A stretch of 64,000 nt of DNA, taken from the NCBI GenBank assembly GCA_965662355.1, contig CBFIHP010000013.1, positions 103,960-167,959 on the forward strand, read 5' to 3'. The DNA comes from GCA-2683825 sp965662355 (GTDB lineage Bacteria > Planctomycetota > UBA1135 > GCA-002686595). Positions 1 to 8,080 of this stretch are shown piece after piece; the stretch's first letter is position 1; the number at the start of each line of letters is the position of its first letter. The translations under genes and the position numbers were made by a program. The notes under the pieces were generated by a model. That model searched no databases. It was not told where the DNA came from and was given only the letters and a program-made list of their open reading frames with translations.

Positions 1-686
1 GTCCTCAGCATCTTTTCTTTGGAATCCCGAGCCTCCTTTGCGCCCAACTCAGCCAATTCAGCCCTGTCTTGAAGCCCGGTCGCGTCCCTACGCATCTTTT
101 CCAAAGCCTCTTGCAGACGCCGAATACTGGAACCGTGGCCTGTACCCCGAACGCTCCTGACTGTCGATCCTTCTCTCTTGGTGGGGAATCCCAAGAACTG
201 AACGATGCAGAAAGCAGCAAAGAAGAATACGGAGGCCAGAGCTGCCTCAATGATGGCCCTTCCCCTCGCCGTCCTCAGCGAGATGAAAGTTTCAACCTGA
301 AGACCATCCGTGCTAGCTGCTCTGAAGTGTCGTATTGATTTGTGATGTTCGCTCACATCTTCCGGCAATACTCCCACTTCGAGAACGGTCTTCAACTGGT
401 CGTCGCAGATGCGAACTGCAACCAAGTCCTCGTAGATGCCTTCTTGTTGGCGCACGACCGCTTCGAGGTGCAGAGATAGCTGCTCCCGCTCGATGGAATC
501 AAAGAGCACTCGGGCAGATTCGGTTATCGTCCTTCCTACCTGAGAAGTCGAACGCTCTAGCGTTCGAATGCGATCCGAATAGATGACAACGAATAGACAA
601 ACAGAGAAGAATCCTCCCCATAGTAAGGATGCAAACGGCTTTCCCAAATGACCTCGAATAGGAGGGTCCGTCTTGTCTATACCCAC
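1..686 (-). CDS. membrane sensor protein, partial (possible histidine kinase N-terminus)
   Basis: This open frame runs off the left edge with no stop in about 228 codons, starting at a GTG at 686. An AAGG lies about seven bases upstream of that GTG. A second in-frame GTG at 710 sits inside a hairpin and is less likely. The protein has a membrane segment at about residues 18-37, an extracytoplasmic stretch of about 100 residues, a second membrane segment at about 145-165, then a charged helical region (about 187-225) that looks like a coiled coil. That is the usual front half of a sensor histidine kinase, but a chemoreceptor or cyclase is possible because the output domain lies outside the window. 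It is co-directional with and downstream of the three flp genes, so a PilS/PilR-like role in pilin control is an inference only. Confidence 0.6.
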   Translation of the reverse strand, partial: MGIDKTDPPIRGHLGKPFASLLWGGFFSVCLFVVIYSDRIRTLERSTSQVGRTITESARVLFDSIEREQLSLHLEAVVRQQEGIYEDLVAVRICDDQLKTVLEVGVLPEDVSEHHKSIRHFRAASTDGLQVETFISLRTARGRAIIEAALASVFFFAAFCIVQFLGFPTKREGSTVRSVRGTGHGSSIRRLQEALEKMRRDATGLQDRAELAELGAKEARDSKEKMLR

Positions 687-704
687 TGAGTGACCTTGAA
701 AAGC

Positions 705-744
705 GTCCACTCTCGCCCCCCGTTGCGGGAGAGCAAGAGTGGAC
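705..744. terminator. GC-rich hairpin downstream of flp copy 1
   Basis: A 9-base stem (705-713 with 736-744) encloses a further GC-rich stem. It lies beyond the stop of the first flp gene and just before the sensor gene. There is no clear run of U after it, so it may end or only attenuate transcription into the sensor gene. Related hairpins follow the other two flp copies. Confidence 0.5.
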
Positions 745-826
745 AGGAGAGCCCGTTCCGTCGACCGCTGTTCTAGCTGATTGCTATACGTTGCTAGTCT
801 CTACGGACGTTAATGGAAAACGAGGA

Positions 827-982
827 CTATGCACCGAGCTCCGTCGAGAGCGCGTCGAACTCGCCCTTTGCCCAGGCACCGATACCTGCCACGACCGCCA
901 GGAGGCCTGCGACAATCAAGCTGACGATAATGGCATACTCGACGGTCTCAAGACCGTCTTCGTTTGCGAGGAACTGCTTCAT
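827..982 (-). CDS. flp: Flp-type pilin, copy 1
   Basis: The 51-residue product is a Flp/type IVb prepilin: a short leader ending in glycine (MKQFLANEDG), then LETVEYA and a hydrophobic helix, then a short polar tail. The prepilin peptidase encoded at 3950 would be expected to cut after the glycine, and the helix would pack in the fibre built by the Tad machinery encoded from 3950 to 13632. The ATG at 982 is preceded by GGAG at good distance. A longer frame beginning at 1063 was rejected because it would put a long unlike sequence before the leader. The product differs from copy 2 at four of 51 positions. A sigma-54 type promoter lies about 100 bases upstream. Confidence 0.93.
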   Translation of the reverse strand: MKQFLANEDGLETVEYAIIVSLIVAGLLAVVAGIGAWAKGEFDALSTELGA

Positions 983-1081
983 GTTTTCTTTCTCCGAGAG
1001 GATTGCAATGAGTTGAGCTCTTCTTCGATTCCTAGTGATTCCATACTCAGTACAGATCATCACTAGGCCTCTTGCTCTAGT

Positions 1082-1097
1082 TGCAAGCCTTGTGCCA
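1082..1097 (-). promoter_or_regulatory. sigma-54 (-24/-12) promoter of flp copy 1
   Basis: Read on the minus strand this is TGGCAC-N5-TTGCA, an exact match to the RpoN consensus. Transcription would begin near 1072, leaving a leader of roughly 90 bases before the flp start at 982. The same element precedes the other two flp genes, which makes chance unlikely. Confidence 0.85.
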
Positions 1098-1280
1098 GAA
1101 CGTGAAGTAATCCCCGATCAGTGAAGTCATCTCTTCACTACCACGACTCCTTGTGAGTCCAACGAACGATAGGTACTCGATTCTGAACGCAGATGCAGAG
1201 ACACAAAGAGCCAACACTTCCGCCCTCGACCCTCTTCCCGAACTGAAACTGTTTGACCTGATCCACTTTGGTACATGAAT

Positions 1281-1295
1281 ACTGTAGCGCAACGA
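1281..1295 (-). promoter_or_regulatory. conserved upstream block, candidate enhancer site of flp copy 1
   Basis: The 15-base core ACTGTAGCGCAACGA (plus-strand reading) is present upstream of all three flp promoters, here about 184 bases before the -24 element. Sigma-54 promoters need an activator bound at such a distance, so this is the best candidate for its site. The activator is not in the window. Confidence 0.5.
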
Positions 1296-1353
1296 GACAC
1301 AGAGTTCGCTTTTCTTCCGATGAGATGCCTTTGGCAAGATCATGTCGGATGAT

Positions 1354-1425
1354 TTCTGGCAAGAGTTGTGCTACCTGAATTAGGCGTGTTCCCTATGGCC
1401 ATGAGCATGGGCGATAGCCCCCGCT
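1354..1425. repeat. 72-bp duplicated intergenic element, copy A
   Basis: This stretch is nearly identical to 3373-3444. It contains an imperfect hairpin (CTATGGCCAT with ATGGGCGATAG) and a plus-strand GG-N10-GC pattern of the sigma-54 type that is a weak match. It probably marks the outer end of the duplicated pilin block. Confidence 0.6.
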
Positions 1426-1470
1426 TCGTCGGGCGTGCCTTCCAACTGCGCATCACCCCTGACAAAAGAC

Positions 1471-1517
1471 TTCTGCCCACCCCTAGCCCCGTTGCGAGAG
1501 ACCAAGAGTAGGCAGAA
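1471..1517. terminator. hairpin downstream of flp copy 2
   Basis: TTCTGCCCAC at 1471-1480 pairs, with one mismatch, with GTAGGCAGAA at 1508-1517 around a GC-rich interior. It corresponds to the hairpin at 2396-2440. No U-tract follows. Confidence 0.5.
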
Positions 1518-1597
1518 GGGCTTACGGCTATTGACCGCTGTTCTAGAAGAATGACTCGTCGATGAGAGTCTCTCCGGACGTCAGCGGAAAACGAGGA

Positions 1598-1753
1598 TTA
1601 CGCACCGAGATCGGTCGAGAGGGCATCGAACTCACCCTTTGCCCAGGTGCCGATACCTGCCACGACCGCCAGGAGGCCCGCGACGATCATGCTAACGATA
1701 ATTGCGTACTCGACGGTCTCCAGACCGTCCTCGTTTGTAAGGAACTGCTTCAT
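1598..1753 (-). CDS. flp: Flp-type pilin, copy 2
   Basis: This is a 51-residue Flp prepilin that I translated directly, since it is shorter than most listed frames. The leader is MKQFLTNEDG, followed by LETVEYA, a hydrophobic helix and the tail FDALSTDLGA. A strong AGGAG lies just upstream of the ATG at 1753. It differs from copy 3 at three positions and from copy 1 at four. Gene, promoter, upstream block and downstream hairpin are repeated as one unit of roughly 800-900 bases. It is either a second structural pilin for the same fibre or a dosage copy; the sequence cannot decide. Confidence 0.93.
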   Translation of the reverse strand: MKQFLTNEDGLETVEYAIIVSMIVAGLLAVVAGIGTWAKGEFDALSTDLGA

Positions 1754-1867
1754 GTTTTTCTCCTCCTAGGGAATGAATGAGCTGGAATTCTTCTTCGATT
1801 GCTAGTGATCCAGTACCTCCGTGCATTCGTGCATTCGTGCACCCCATCACTAGGCTTCTTGCTTTGG

Positions 1868-1883
1868 AGCAAGCCCCGTGCCA
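1868..1883 (-). promoter_or_regulatory. sigma-54 promoter of flp copy 2
   Basis: The minus strand reads TGGCAC-N5-TTGCT, one base from consensus, about 115 bases before the flp start at 1753. Confidence 0.82.
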
Positions 1884-2067
1884 GAACGTGAAGCCATCCT
1901 TTACCAGTGAAGTAATCCCCCAACTACCACCACTCTTTGTGAGTCCAACGGGCGATTTGGGGTCGATTTTGAACGCATGTGCAGAGACACGAAAATCCAA
2001 CACTTCCATCCTCGCCCCCTCTTCACGAACTGAAGCATGTCTACCTGATGCACTGTGGTACACGAGT

Positions 2068-2082
2068 ACTGTAGCGCAACGA
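2068..2082 (-). promoter_or_regulatory. conserved upstream block of flp copy 2
   Basis: The same ACTGTAGCGCAACGA core as at 1281 lies about 185 bases before the -24 element. The constant spacing across copies supports a regulatory role. Confidence 0.5.
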
Positions 2083-2364
2083 TACTGGCGGCCTCATTCA
2101 TGGGAACTCCACTCGTAACCAAGACTTCCAGCATGAGTCGCGTGGGAGAAACCAACGTCGGAAGTGTGATTCCGTTCGGCAAAGGAATCTAGGTGCAAGG
2201 CGGCGGTCCAAATCGTTTTCAGGGGAGGTTCATGACCTACTCTGGCGGGCAAGAGAATAAGTACAGCAAGTACGGCCCCGCCTGGCCATCATGACTGAAG
2301 GCCCGCCGGGGCTGGAACTCAACCATCCGATGCAGCCACGGCTGATTGTCAACTGCCATCACCC

Positions 2365-2402
2365 CTAACGATAGACTTCTGCCCTAACGATAGACTTCTG
2401 CC
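2365..2402. repeat. 19-bp tandem duplication beside a hairpin
   Basis: The 19-base unit CTAACGATAGACTTCTGCC occurs twice in a row. The second unit runs into the left arm of the hairpin at 2396-2440, so the duplication lies just past the end of flp copy 3. Confidence 0.8.
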
Positions 2403-2440
2403 CACCCCTAGCCCCGTTGCGGGACCAGGAGTGGGCAGAA
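2396..2440. terminator. hairpin downstream of flp copy 3
   Basis: TTCTGCCCAC (2396-2405) is perfectly complementary to GTGGGCAGAA (2431-2440), with additional pairing inside. No U-tract follows, so it may act as a transcript-stabilising or Rho-assisted end. Confidence 0.55.
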
Positions 2441-2519
2441 AGGCTTATGGCTATTGTCCACTGCTCCAGAAGAATGACTCCTCGATGAGAGTCTCACCGG
2501 ACGTCAGCGGAAACGAGGA

Positions 2520-2675
2520 TTACGCACCGAGATCGGTCGACAGGGCATCGAACTCACCCTTTGCCCAGGTACCGATAGCTGCCACGGTCGTCAGGAGGCC
2601 CGCGACGATCATGCTGACGATAATGGCGTACTCGACGGTCTCCAGACCGTCCTCGTTTGTAAGGAACTGCTTCAT
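2520..2675 (-). CDS. flp: Flp-type pilin, copy 3
   Basis: This 51-residue Flp prepilin has the same leader as copy 2. Its helix varies slightly (GLLTTVAAIG in place of GLLAVVAGIG) and its tail is identical. The ATG at 2675 is preceded by GGAGAAAAAAG. It is the only copy with two tandem sigma-54 promoter elements upstream. It lies nearest the divergently oriented tad operon. Confidence 0.93.
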   Translation of the reverse strand: MKQFLTNEDGLETVEYAIIVSMIVAGLLTTVAAIGTWAKGEFDALSTDLGA

Positions 2676-2773
2676 GTCTTTTTTCTCCGAGTGGGATGAA
2701 TGAGCTGAGATTCTCTATCGCTTCCTCGTGATTCGCTGCTTCGTGCAACTCGTCACAAGGCTTCTTGCTTTGG

Positions 2774-2811
2774 TGCAAGCTTTATGCCTGAACGGTGCAA
2801 GCTCTATGCCA
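2774..2811 (-). promoter_or_regulatory. tandem sigma-54 promoters of flp copy 3
   Basis: Two elements lie 22 bases apart: TGGCAT-N5-TTGCA at 2796-2811 and AGGCAT-N5-TTGCA at 2774-2789 on the minus strand. The flanking bases are also alike, so one arose by a local duplication. The distal copy matches the consensus better. Confidence 0.75.
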
Positions 2812-2983
2812 GAACGTGTATTAGTTCCCTACTGCCACCGCCATTAGTCCGACGGACGACATGCTAGCCCGACGGACGAATTGGGATCGCTTCTGACCGC
2901 ATGAGCAGAGACACGAAAAGTTTCCGTCCTCGTCCCTCTCTTACGACTGAGACATGTCTACCTGATGCATTTTGCTACACCTT

Positions 2984-2998
2984 ACTGTAGCGCAACGA
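2984..2998 (-). promoter_or_regulatory. conserved upstream block of flp copy 3
   Basis: This is the third copy of the ACTGTAGCGCAACGA core, 173 bases before the distal and 195 before the proximal -24 element. Confidence 0.5.
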
Positions 2999-2999
2999 G

Positions 3000-3922
3000 A
3001 CACAGACTTCTTCTAACCATGGTCTTGTGCACACTCTCGTAGCGGTTTTTGGATGGTCAATCACTTAGTTTGTCTAAGCCGAACCGCCACTCCGCAATGC
3101 CCGCATGTCGGATGGCCTCAGTAGGTACGTAGATGCTTACCTCGGCCATTAGCGTCCCACGACAGGCGACCGAGACCCCCTTGTTGTTCGTTCATAATTG
3201 GAGGATGCTCAACCCCTCGTATGTCCCACGAGTGATTGGCGCCAGAGCGAGGCTGGCCTCTTCCCACTACGTCAATCGACTTGAACCCAGCCAGGCGAAG
3301 AAGGAATCGCTCACGCCGTACCACAGAGTGCTAACCCTTGGCTTCAGCCGTGGCTCCATCGATGTATCAGACTTCTGGCAAGAGTTGTGCTACCTGAATT
3401 AGGCGTGTTCCCTATGGCTATGAGCATGGGCGATAGCCTCCGCTCAAGTTGACTCGGCCGAAGGCGGTCATACCGGGCGTGCCTTCGGGAAGGCCGTAAA
3501 AGGATCCCGATAAGTTGCCGCCTACTGGCTGAGTGAGGGCAAGTTGGCTTCGGCGGAAGGGGATGCTCCTCCGACGCCCCTGTATAGGAATCGACGACTG
3601 ATCACATGCTCGCCGCACCGCAGATTGCACAGAAATCACCCCGATTGACCTAGAATCCGTGGTTTTAGCCCTCCAAGGCTCCAACCAGTATCTCCAACGA
3701 AGATGGGCGGAACTCCCCAGGAGAAGCGATCTTGGCGGCAACTTTTCTTCGTTGTAGAGAATGGCGAACTGGACAACGACGACTCCTCGCCCACGGCTCT
3801 GCTGGCTGCAGAGCCGCTTTGGCGGATGCATAGCCAAGCCTCCCGCACATAGTGTTCCAAGCACGATCCGCTACCCCAGATCTACTGTGCTGGCTATCGG
3901 ACAACAGGACTCCGAATCCCGT
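3000..3922. other. intergenic region between flp copy 3 and the tad operon
   Basis: About 0.9 kb contains no frame I can support on either strand. It includes the second copy of the 72-bp element and would have to hold control signals for the plus-strand operon. Frames of up to 148 codons exist on the minus strand near 3418-3958, but they overlap one another and show no recognisable motif. Confidence 0.55.
3373..3444. repeat. 72-bp duplicated intergenic element, copy B
   Basis: This is a near-identical partner of 1354-1425. On the plus strand it contains TGGCAA-N5-GTGCT, a GG-N10-GC pattern pointing toward the tad operon but about 560 bases from its first start codon. Its role as a promoter is doubtful. 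Confidence 0.6.
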
Positions 3923-3938
3923 TGGCCTACCATTTGCG
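3923..3938 (+). promoter_or_regulatory. possible sigma-54 promoter of the tad operon
   Basis: TGGCCT-N5-TTGCG matches the -24/-12 pattern with three changes from consensus. The predicted start of transcription, at about 3949, coincides with the first ATG (3950), so the message would be leaderless or the promoter assignment is wrong. Confidence 0.4.
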
Positions 3939-3949
3939 AGTGTGACGTC

Positions 3950-4513
3950 ATGTTCCATTTCGACGAGCCGGCGATTTGGGTCCCCTGGGTAGTCGTGCTA
4001 ATGGCCACAAGTGCAGGGGCCGTTACTGATATCCGGGAGCGACGGATCCCGAATCTTCTCACAATCCCGACTTTCCTTGTCGGCCTGGGGTACTCGCTGA
4101 CCCCTTATAGCCGGGTCGGAATTCTCGAGGCACTGGCCGCCACTTGCCTCTTGGCAACTCCCTATATCCTGCTCTACCGCTTCGCTGGTGGGGGTGCTGG
4201 CGATGCAAAACTCATGGGCGCGCTCGGAGCCTGGCTCGGCTTGGAGTCCGGGCTCTTCCTGCTCTTTTGCGTCTGCGGAACTGGCCTCCTGCAGGCAGTG
4301 TGGCGGTCCTACAAGGTCGGACACCTGAGCATTCTCTGGGAGCGGCTCACATATCTGCTTCGGGGAGTTGCCTTAAAGGCAACGGGCCGAGACAAGACAC
4401 TCTCCCTCTCGGAATACATGCCCAAGATCGAGGGTACTCCCACGATCCCGTATGGCGTGGCAATCCTCACAGGATCCATGGTCTCGGGAACTCTCACTCT
4501 CCTGAACTCCTGA
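3950..4513 (+). CDS. cpaA: prepilin peptidase (CpaA/TadV family)
   Basis: The 187-residue membrane protein is an A24-family aspartic prepilin peptidase that trims the leader of Flp prepilins at the inner membrane. The first catalytic aspartate is in TDIRERRIPN after the first membrane segment. The second is in the GxGD motif (GGGAGDAKLMG) near residue 85. Further hydrophobic segments follow. The frame extends 63 codons upstream, but that part has no membrane character, so I place the start at the ATG at 3950. It is the first gene of a tightly packed operon: its TGA overlaps the ATG of the next gene. Its substrates would include the three minus-strand Flp pilins, the Asn-Gly-tailed pilin and probably TadE. 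Confidence 0.9.
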   Translation: MFHFDEPAIWVPWVVVLMATSAGAVTDIRERRIPNLLTIPTFLVGLGYSLTPYSRVGILEALAATCLLATPYILLYRFAGGGAGDAKLMGALGAWLGLESGLFLLFCVCGTGLLQAVWRSYKVGHLSILWERLTYLLRGVALKATGRDKTLSLSEYMPKIEGTPTIPYGVAILTGSMVSGTLTLLNS

Positions 4514-4932
4514 TGTCAAAGAAATTGAAGAGGACACCCAATCAGGGAACCATTGCTGTCGAGGCAGCGATACTGCTTCCCGTCGTCTTCCTGCTTCTCG
4601 TGGGTTTGGGAGAAATGGGCTGGTTGATGATGAATCGGCAGCACCTTCAAGGTGCTGCGGGAGTGGGAGCCCGAACAGCGTCGCACCGAGATTCGACAAC
4701 TTCCGATGTCGTGAACTCAATCGATGCCTACTTACTCAGCGCAAACGTGCCCAATAACCTGGTGACGATTGCGACGTCTCCGGCAGAGGTATTCAACGCA
4801 TCACCGGGGACTCTGGTAACAGTCACTCTGACCATGGATTACGGGCCGGCTTCGCTAACCAACACCTCCCTGATCATCGTCCCCGAGACGGTGCAGGTCA
4901 CAACCACATCTATGAAACAGGGTACGCCGTGA
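4513..4932 (+). CDS. tadE: TadE-like pseudopilin
   Basis: The 139-residue product has a basic N-terminus, then a TadE-like start of the hydrophobic helix (GTIAVEAAILLPVVFLLLVG). A periplasmic domain rich in Thr, Ser and Val follows. TadE-family proteins are minor pseudopilins processed by the same peptidase and needed for Tad pilus assembly. The start ATG overlaps the stop of the peptidase gene (TGATG), which fixes it against a longer in-frame extension. The gene overlaps the next frame by four bases if that frame starts at GTG 4929. No separate TadF or TadG gene is visible, so this may be the only TadE-type protein. Confidence 0.85.
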   Translation: MSKKLKRTPNQGTIAVEAAILLPVVFLLLVGLGEMGWLMMNRQHLQGAAGVGARTASHRDSTTSDVVNSIDAYLLSANVPNNLVTIATSPAEVFNASPGTLVTVTLTMDYGPASLTNTSLIIVPETVQVTTTSMKQGTP

Positions 4933-4991
4933 ATTTTCATAAGAAAGGCACTCGTTCTGGGGCGTCCAGGTTGCCCAAGAAGTCCGTCGTC

Positions 4992-5462
<471 letters not shown>

Positions 5463-5504
5463 CTGTATCTGGCTGAATCTCCGCGACCCGATGGGAGCTC
5501 CCAA

Positions 5505-6542
5505 TTGAGACTGTACATGATCGGATTGGCATTCCTCGGGCTGATAGCGGCTGCATCCGCCGGTTTCCTCATGCTGAGTCTCAAGGCGAGCCCGGCGGGC
5601 GCAGAGGCTGCCCCCACATTAGAGAGAGAAACGATTCTCGTAGCCGCAAGGGATCTCTCGTCGAAGACCATCCTAGGCCTGAAGGATATCAAGCTCGTGG
5701 AGGTACCCAGGGATTCCGGATCTTCAGGCGTGCTCAGGGATCCCACTCAAGCCGTGGGGCGTTTGCTGGTCTCTCCACTACTTGCAGGCCAGCAGGTGAC
5801 AAACGCCGTCTTCGCCGTATCGGGAACGGGCCTGCACCTAGCCTCAGCTATCGAAGAGGGAATGCGCGCCGTGAGTGTGAACTTGACGGATTCGATGGGG
5901 ATCGAGAACTTGCTCTCCCCTGGCTGCATGGTCGATGTCCTTGCGGGCGTGGATTTCGCTGAACCTATCGATTCGGCACTGACTACCACGATTCTCGAAC
6001 GTGTCCTCGTACTCGGGATCGGAGGAAGGACGATCGTCAACGCTGAAACCGAATCATTCAATGAATCAGGCAGACGACGCCCGTCCGTAACTCTCTTGAT
6101 GCGTCCGGAGGAAGCCGAGATCGTCAAGCTCGCGTCCGAATTGGGAAGGATCAGCTTTACCTTGCGGAACCCAATGGAAGGTGTCGACGCTGGTCTCGCG
6201 AGGAGTGAATCCCGCATATCCGAACTGTCACCGGCACTTTCAACACTTGCCATGCATCTGAACGAGGTCCGTGAGAAGAGACAACAGATGGAAGATCTAG
6301 CCATGGAAAGAGATTTCGAAGCAGCTCAGTTCGCGCTAGAAAAGAACCGCCTGGAGTTCGAGCTGACTCGAAAAGAATACGCCAGGAAAATGGAGGCCGA
6401 CGAGGTCCTTAAGACTTCGCAGAACTCGATAGGAACTGCATCCTCCGAATGGACAGTCAAGGTCATTCGAGGACTAGAAACTCTGTCCGTTGTCTTCGAC
6501 ACGGATACCATGCACTACCTGAAGGGTGCGAGTGCACGATGA
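5505..6542 (+). CDS. cpaB: Flp pilus assembly protein CpaB/RcpC
   Basis: The 345-residue product has an N-terminal membrane anchor, then a SAF-like domain (ETILVAARDLSSKTILGLKD, and the LLAGQQVT region) and the RcpC/CpaB core with GMRAVSVNL and LLSPGCMVDVLAGVDF. CpaB is a periplasmic partner of the outer-membrane secretin. The start is a TTG at 5505 with GGGAG seven bases before it; an ATG at 5517 would be too far from that site. After the core there is a charged helical stretch of about 100 residues (residues 235-315) with coiled-coil character, which is more than a minimal CpaB has. The stop overlaps the next start (ATGA). Confidence 0.88.
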   Translation: MRLYMIGLAFLGLIAAASAGFLMLSLKASPAGAEAAPTLERETILVAARDLSSKTILGLKDIKLVEVPRDSGSSGVLRDPTQAVGRLLVSPLLAGQQVTNAVFAVSGTGLHLASAIEEGMRAVSVNLTDSMGIENLLSPGCMVDVLAGVDFAEPIDSALTTTILERVLVLGIGGRTIVNAETESFNESGRRRPSVTLLMRPEEAEIVKLASELGRISFTLRNPMEGVDAGLARSESRISELSPALSTLAMHLNEVREKRQQMEDLAMERDFEAAQFALEKNRLEFELTRKEYARKMEADEVLKTSQNSIGTASSEWTVKVIRGLETLSVVFDTDTMHYLKGASAR

Positions 6543-8080
6543 GCCCTTCGAATGCCTTATGGGGTGTAGCGCTGTGGGCCACCCTGAGCTGCGTTGCAAA
6601 TACTCAGGCGCAGACCGTGCGAGCTGCCCAGGAGGGTCTGGACCAATCCGCAGCTGACCCGGCTTTATCCCTGCCGGAAGTCAGCGAGGAAGAGATCTTA
6701 CATCTCACAGTTGGCGATACTTTGCTCTTCACCGCAGAGCATCCCGTCTCCGGGGTGATGACCGCAGATCCGACAATCGTCGACATTCAACCCTTGGATC
6801 CCCTCTCCGCCGTTGTCCTGGGCATAGCTCCAGGAAGAACGACCGCCTATATCTGGCATGAGGAGGACGGTGGAACTGCATATCGACGCCTAGATGTGCA
6901 TGTGCATCTGGAACTCGACGATATTCGAACCGAGCTCGAAGCACTCTTGCCTGGTGCCGAGATCCTTGTCAAAGAGTCCCCGAGCGGGGTGCTCGTAGAA
7001 GGTCGGCTACGCAGCCTGGAGCAGTCCGTACACTTGAAAGAGTACTTGGCCGACAGGGACTGGGGATCTCTGAATACGACGACAGTAGCTGATATTCACC
7101 AGGTGCAAGTACGGGTTCGTATTGCGGAAGTAGGACGGGAGGCAGCACGAGCACTCGGAGTCAACGGGGTCGCAGCCAATTCCAATGGCTTCTTGGGGTC
7201 CGTTCTCGGCCCCGGCGGAAGTCCGCTGAATCCTATTAGCATCGGCGTTCCCCAAGGCGGTTCCGCGTTGGGCAACGCCCCCTTTCAATTCACGAGTGAC
7301 CTTGTCGTCAATCCTGCAGTGACCCTGTTCGGAGGACTACAGGGCGACCTGGAATTGTTCATCCAGGCCCTCGCCGAGAATCGTTATCTGAGGATTCTCG
7401 CAGAACCCAACTTGGTCGCCCGAAGTGGAGAGGATGCGAGTTTCTTGGCGGGCGGAGAGTTCCCTATCCCCATCGCACAGTCAGGCGGTGGGCAGAATGG
7501 TGCTATCAGCGTCGAGTTCAAGGAATTCGGTGTAGGACTTCAATTCAGGCCGATCGTGTCCGGCGATGGAATGATCGAGTTGCAACTCTTGGCGGAGGTT
7601 AGCGACATCACCGACATTGGCGCTGTCGAGACGGCTGGCGTTCAAGTGCCGGCCATTACTGCCAGGCGGATTCAAACGACCGTGGAGCTCTACAGTGGTC
7701 AAACTTTGGCCATGGGCGGGCTTCTCAGAGAGACCGTGCGGGCAACCGTTTCGAGTACTCCAGGCCTAGCCAGCATCCCTATCATCGGACAGCTCTTTCG
7801 ATCCGTTCGATATATCCGCGGTGAAACGGAGCTCGTCATACTCGTCACCGCGAGTCTGATCGCACCGACTTCGGAGATAGTGGATCTCCCCCTCCCCGGC
7901 GAAGAACATCAACCCCCCACGGATTGGGAGCTGTATCTATCGGGGGAACTTCAGGGTCAAACCTCCATGGTCCCAAGTGCGTCGTTGACCAGGGGACTCA
8001 AAGCACTGGGCTTAAACGACCTGACGGGTCCGGGGGCATGGGCGGTCCACGGGCCCGATTTTGAGGGGCAACCCCGATGA
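6539..8080 (+). CDS. cpaC: Tad secretin CpaC/RcpA
   Basis: The 513-residue protein is the outer-membrane secretin through which the Flp fibre passes. A signal peptide is followed by the pilus-assembly N-terminal domain (residues about 40-120: VGDTLLFTAEHPVSGVM, SAVVLGIAPGRTTAYIW). A BON-like stretch and the secretin domain follow, with AEPNLVARSGEDASFLAGGE and the later segment TLAMGGLLRETV...STPGLASIPIIGQLF. The start ATG lies inside the stop of cpaB. A tail of about 60 residues after the last secretin motif is unassigned. Secretins often need a lipoprotein pilotin; the small lipoprotein encoded at 12413 is a candidate. Confidence 0.92.
   Translation: MSPSNALWGVALWATLSCVANTQAQTVRAAQEGLDQSAADPALSLPEVSEEEILHLTVGDTLLFTAEHPVSGVMTADPTIVDIQPLDPLSAVVLGIAPGRTTAYIWHEEDGGTAYRRLDVHVHLELDDIRTELEALLPGAEILVKESPSGVLVEGRLRSLEQSVHLKEYLADRDWGSLNTTTVADIHQVQVRVRIAEVGREAARALGVNGVAANSNGFLGSVLGPGGSPLNPISIGVPQGGSALGNAPFQFTSDLVVNPAVTLFGGLQGDLELFIQALAENRYLRILAEPNLVARSGEDASFLAGGEFPIPIAQSGGGQNGAISVEFKEFGVGLQFRPIVSGDGMIELQLLAEVSDITDIGAVETAGVQVPAITARRIQTTVELYSGQTLAMGGLLRETVRATVSSTPGLASIPIIGQLFRSVRYIRGETELVILVTASLIAPTSEIVDLPLPGEEHQPPTDWELYLSGELQGQTSMVPSASLTRGLKALGLNDLTGPGAWAVHGPDFEGQPR

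Noticed and set aside
3761..3949. Extended N-terminus of the prepilin peptidase frame
   Set aside because: These 63 codons show no membrane character, and family members start just before the first hydrophobic helix.
3418..3958. Minus-strand frames of 74-148 codons upstream of the tad operon
   Set aside because: They overlap one another in different frames, lack ribosome sites and show no recognisable motif.
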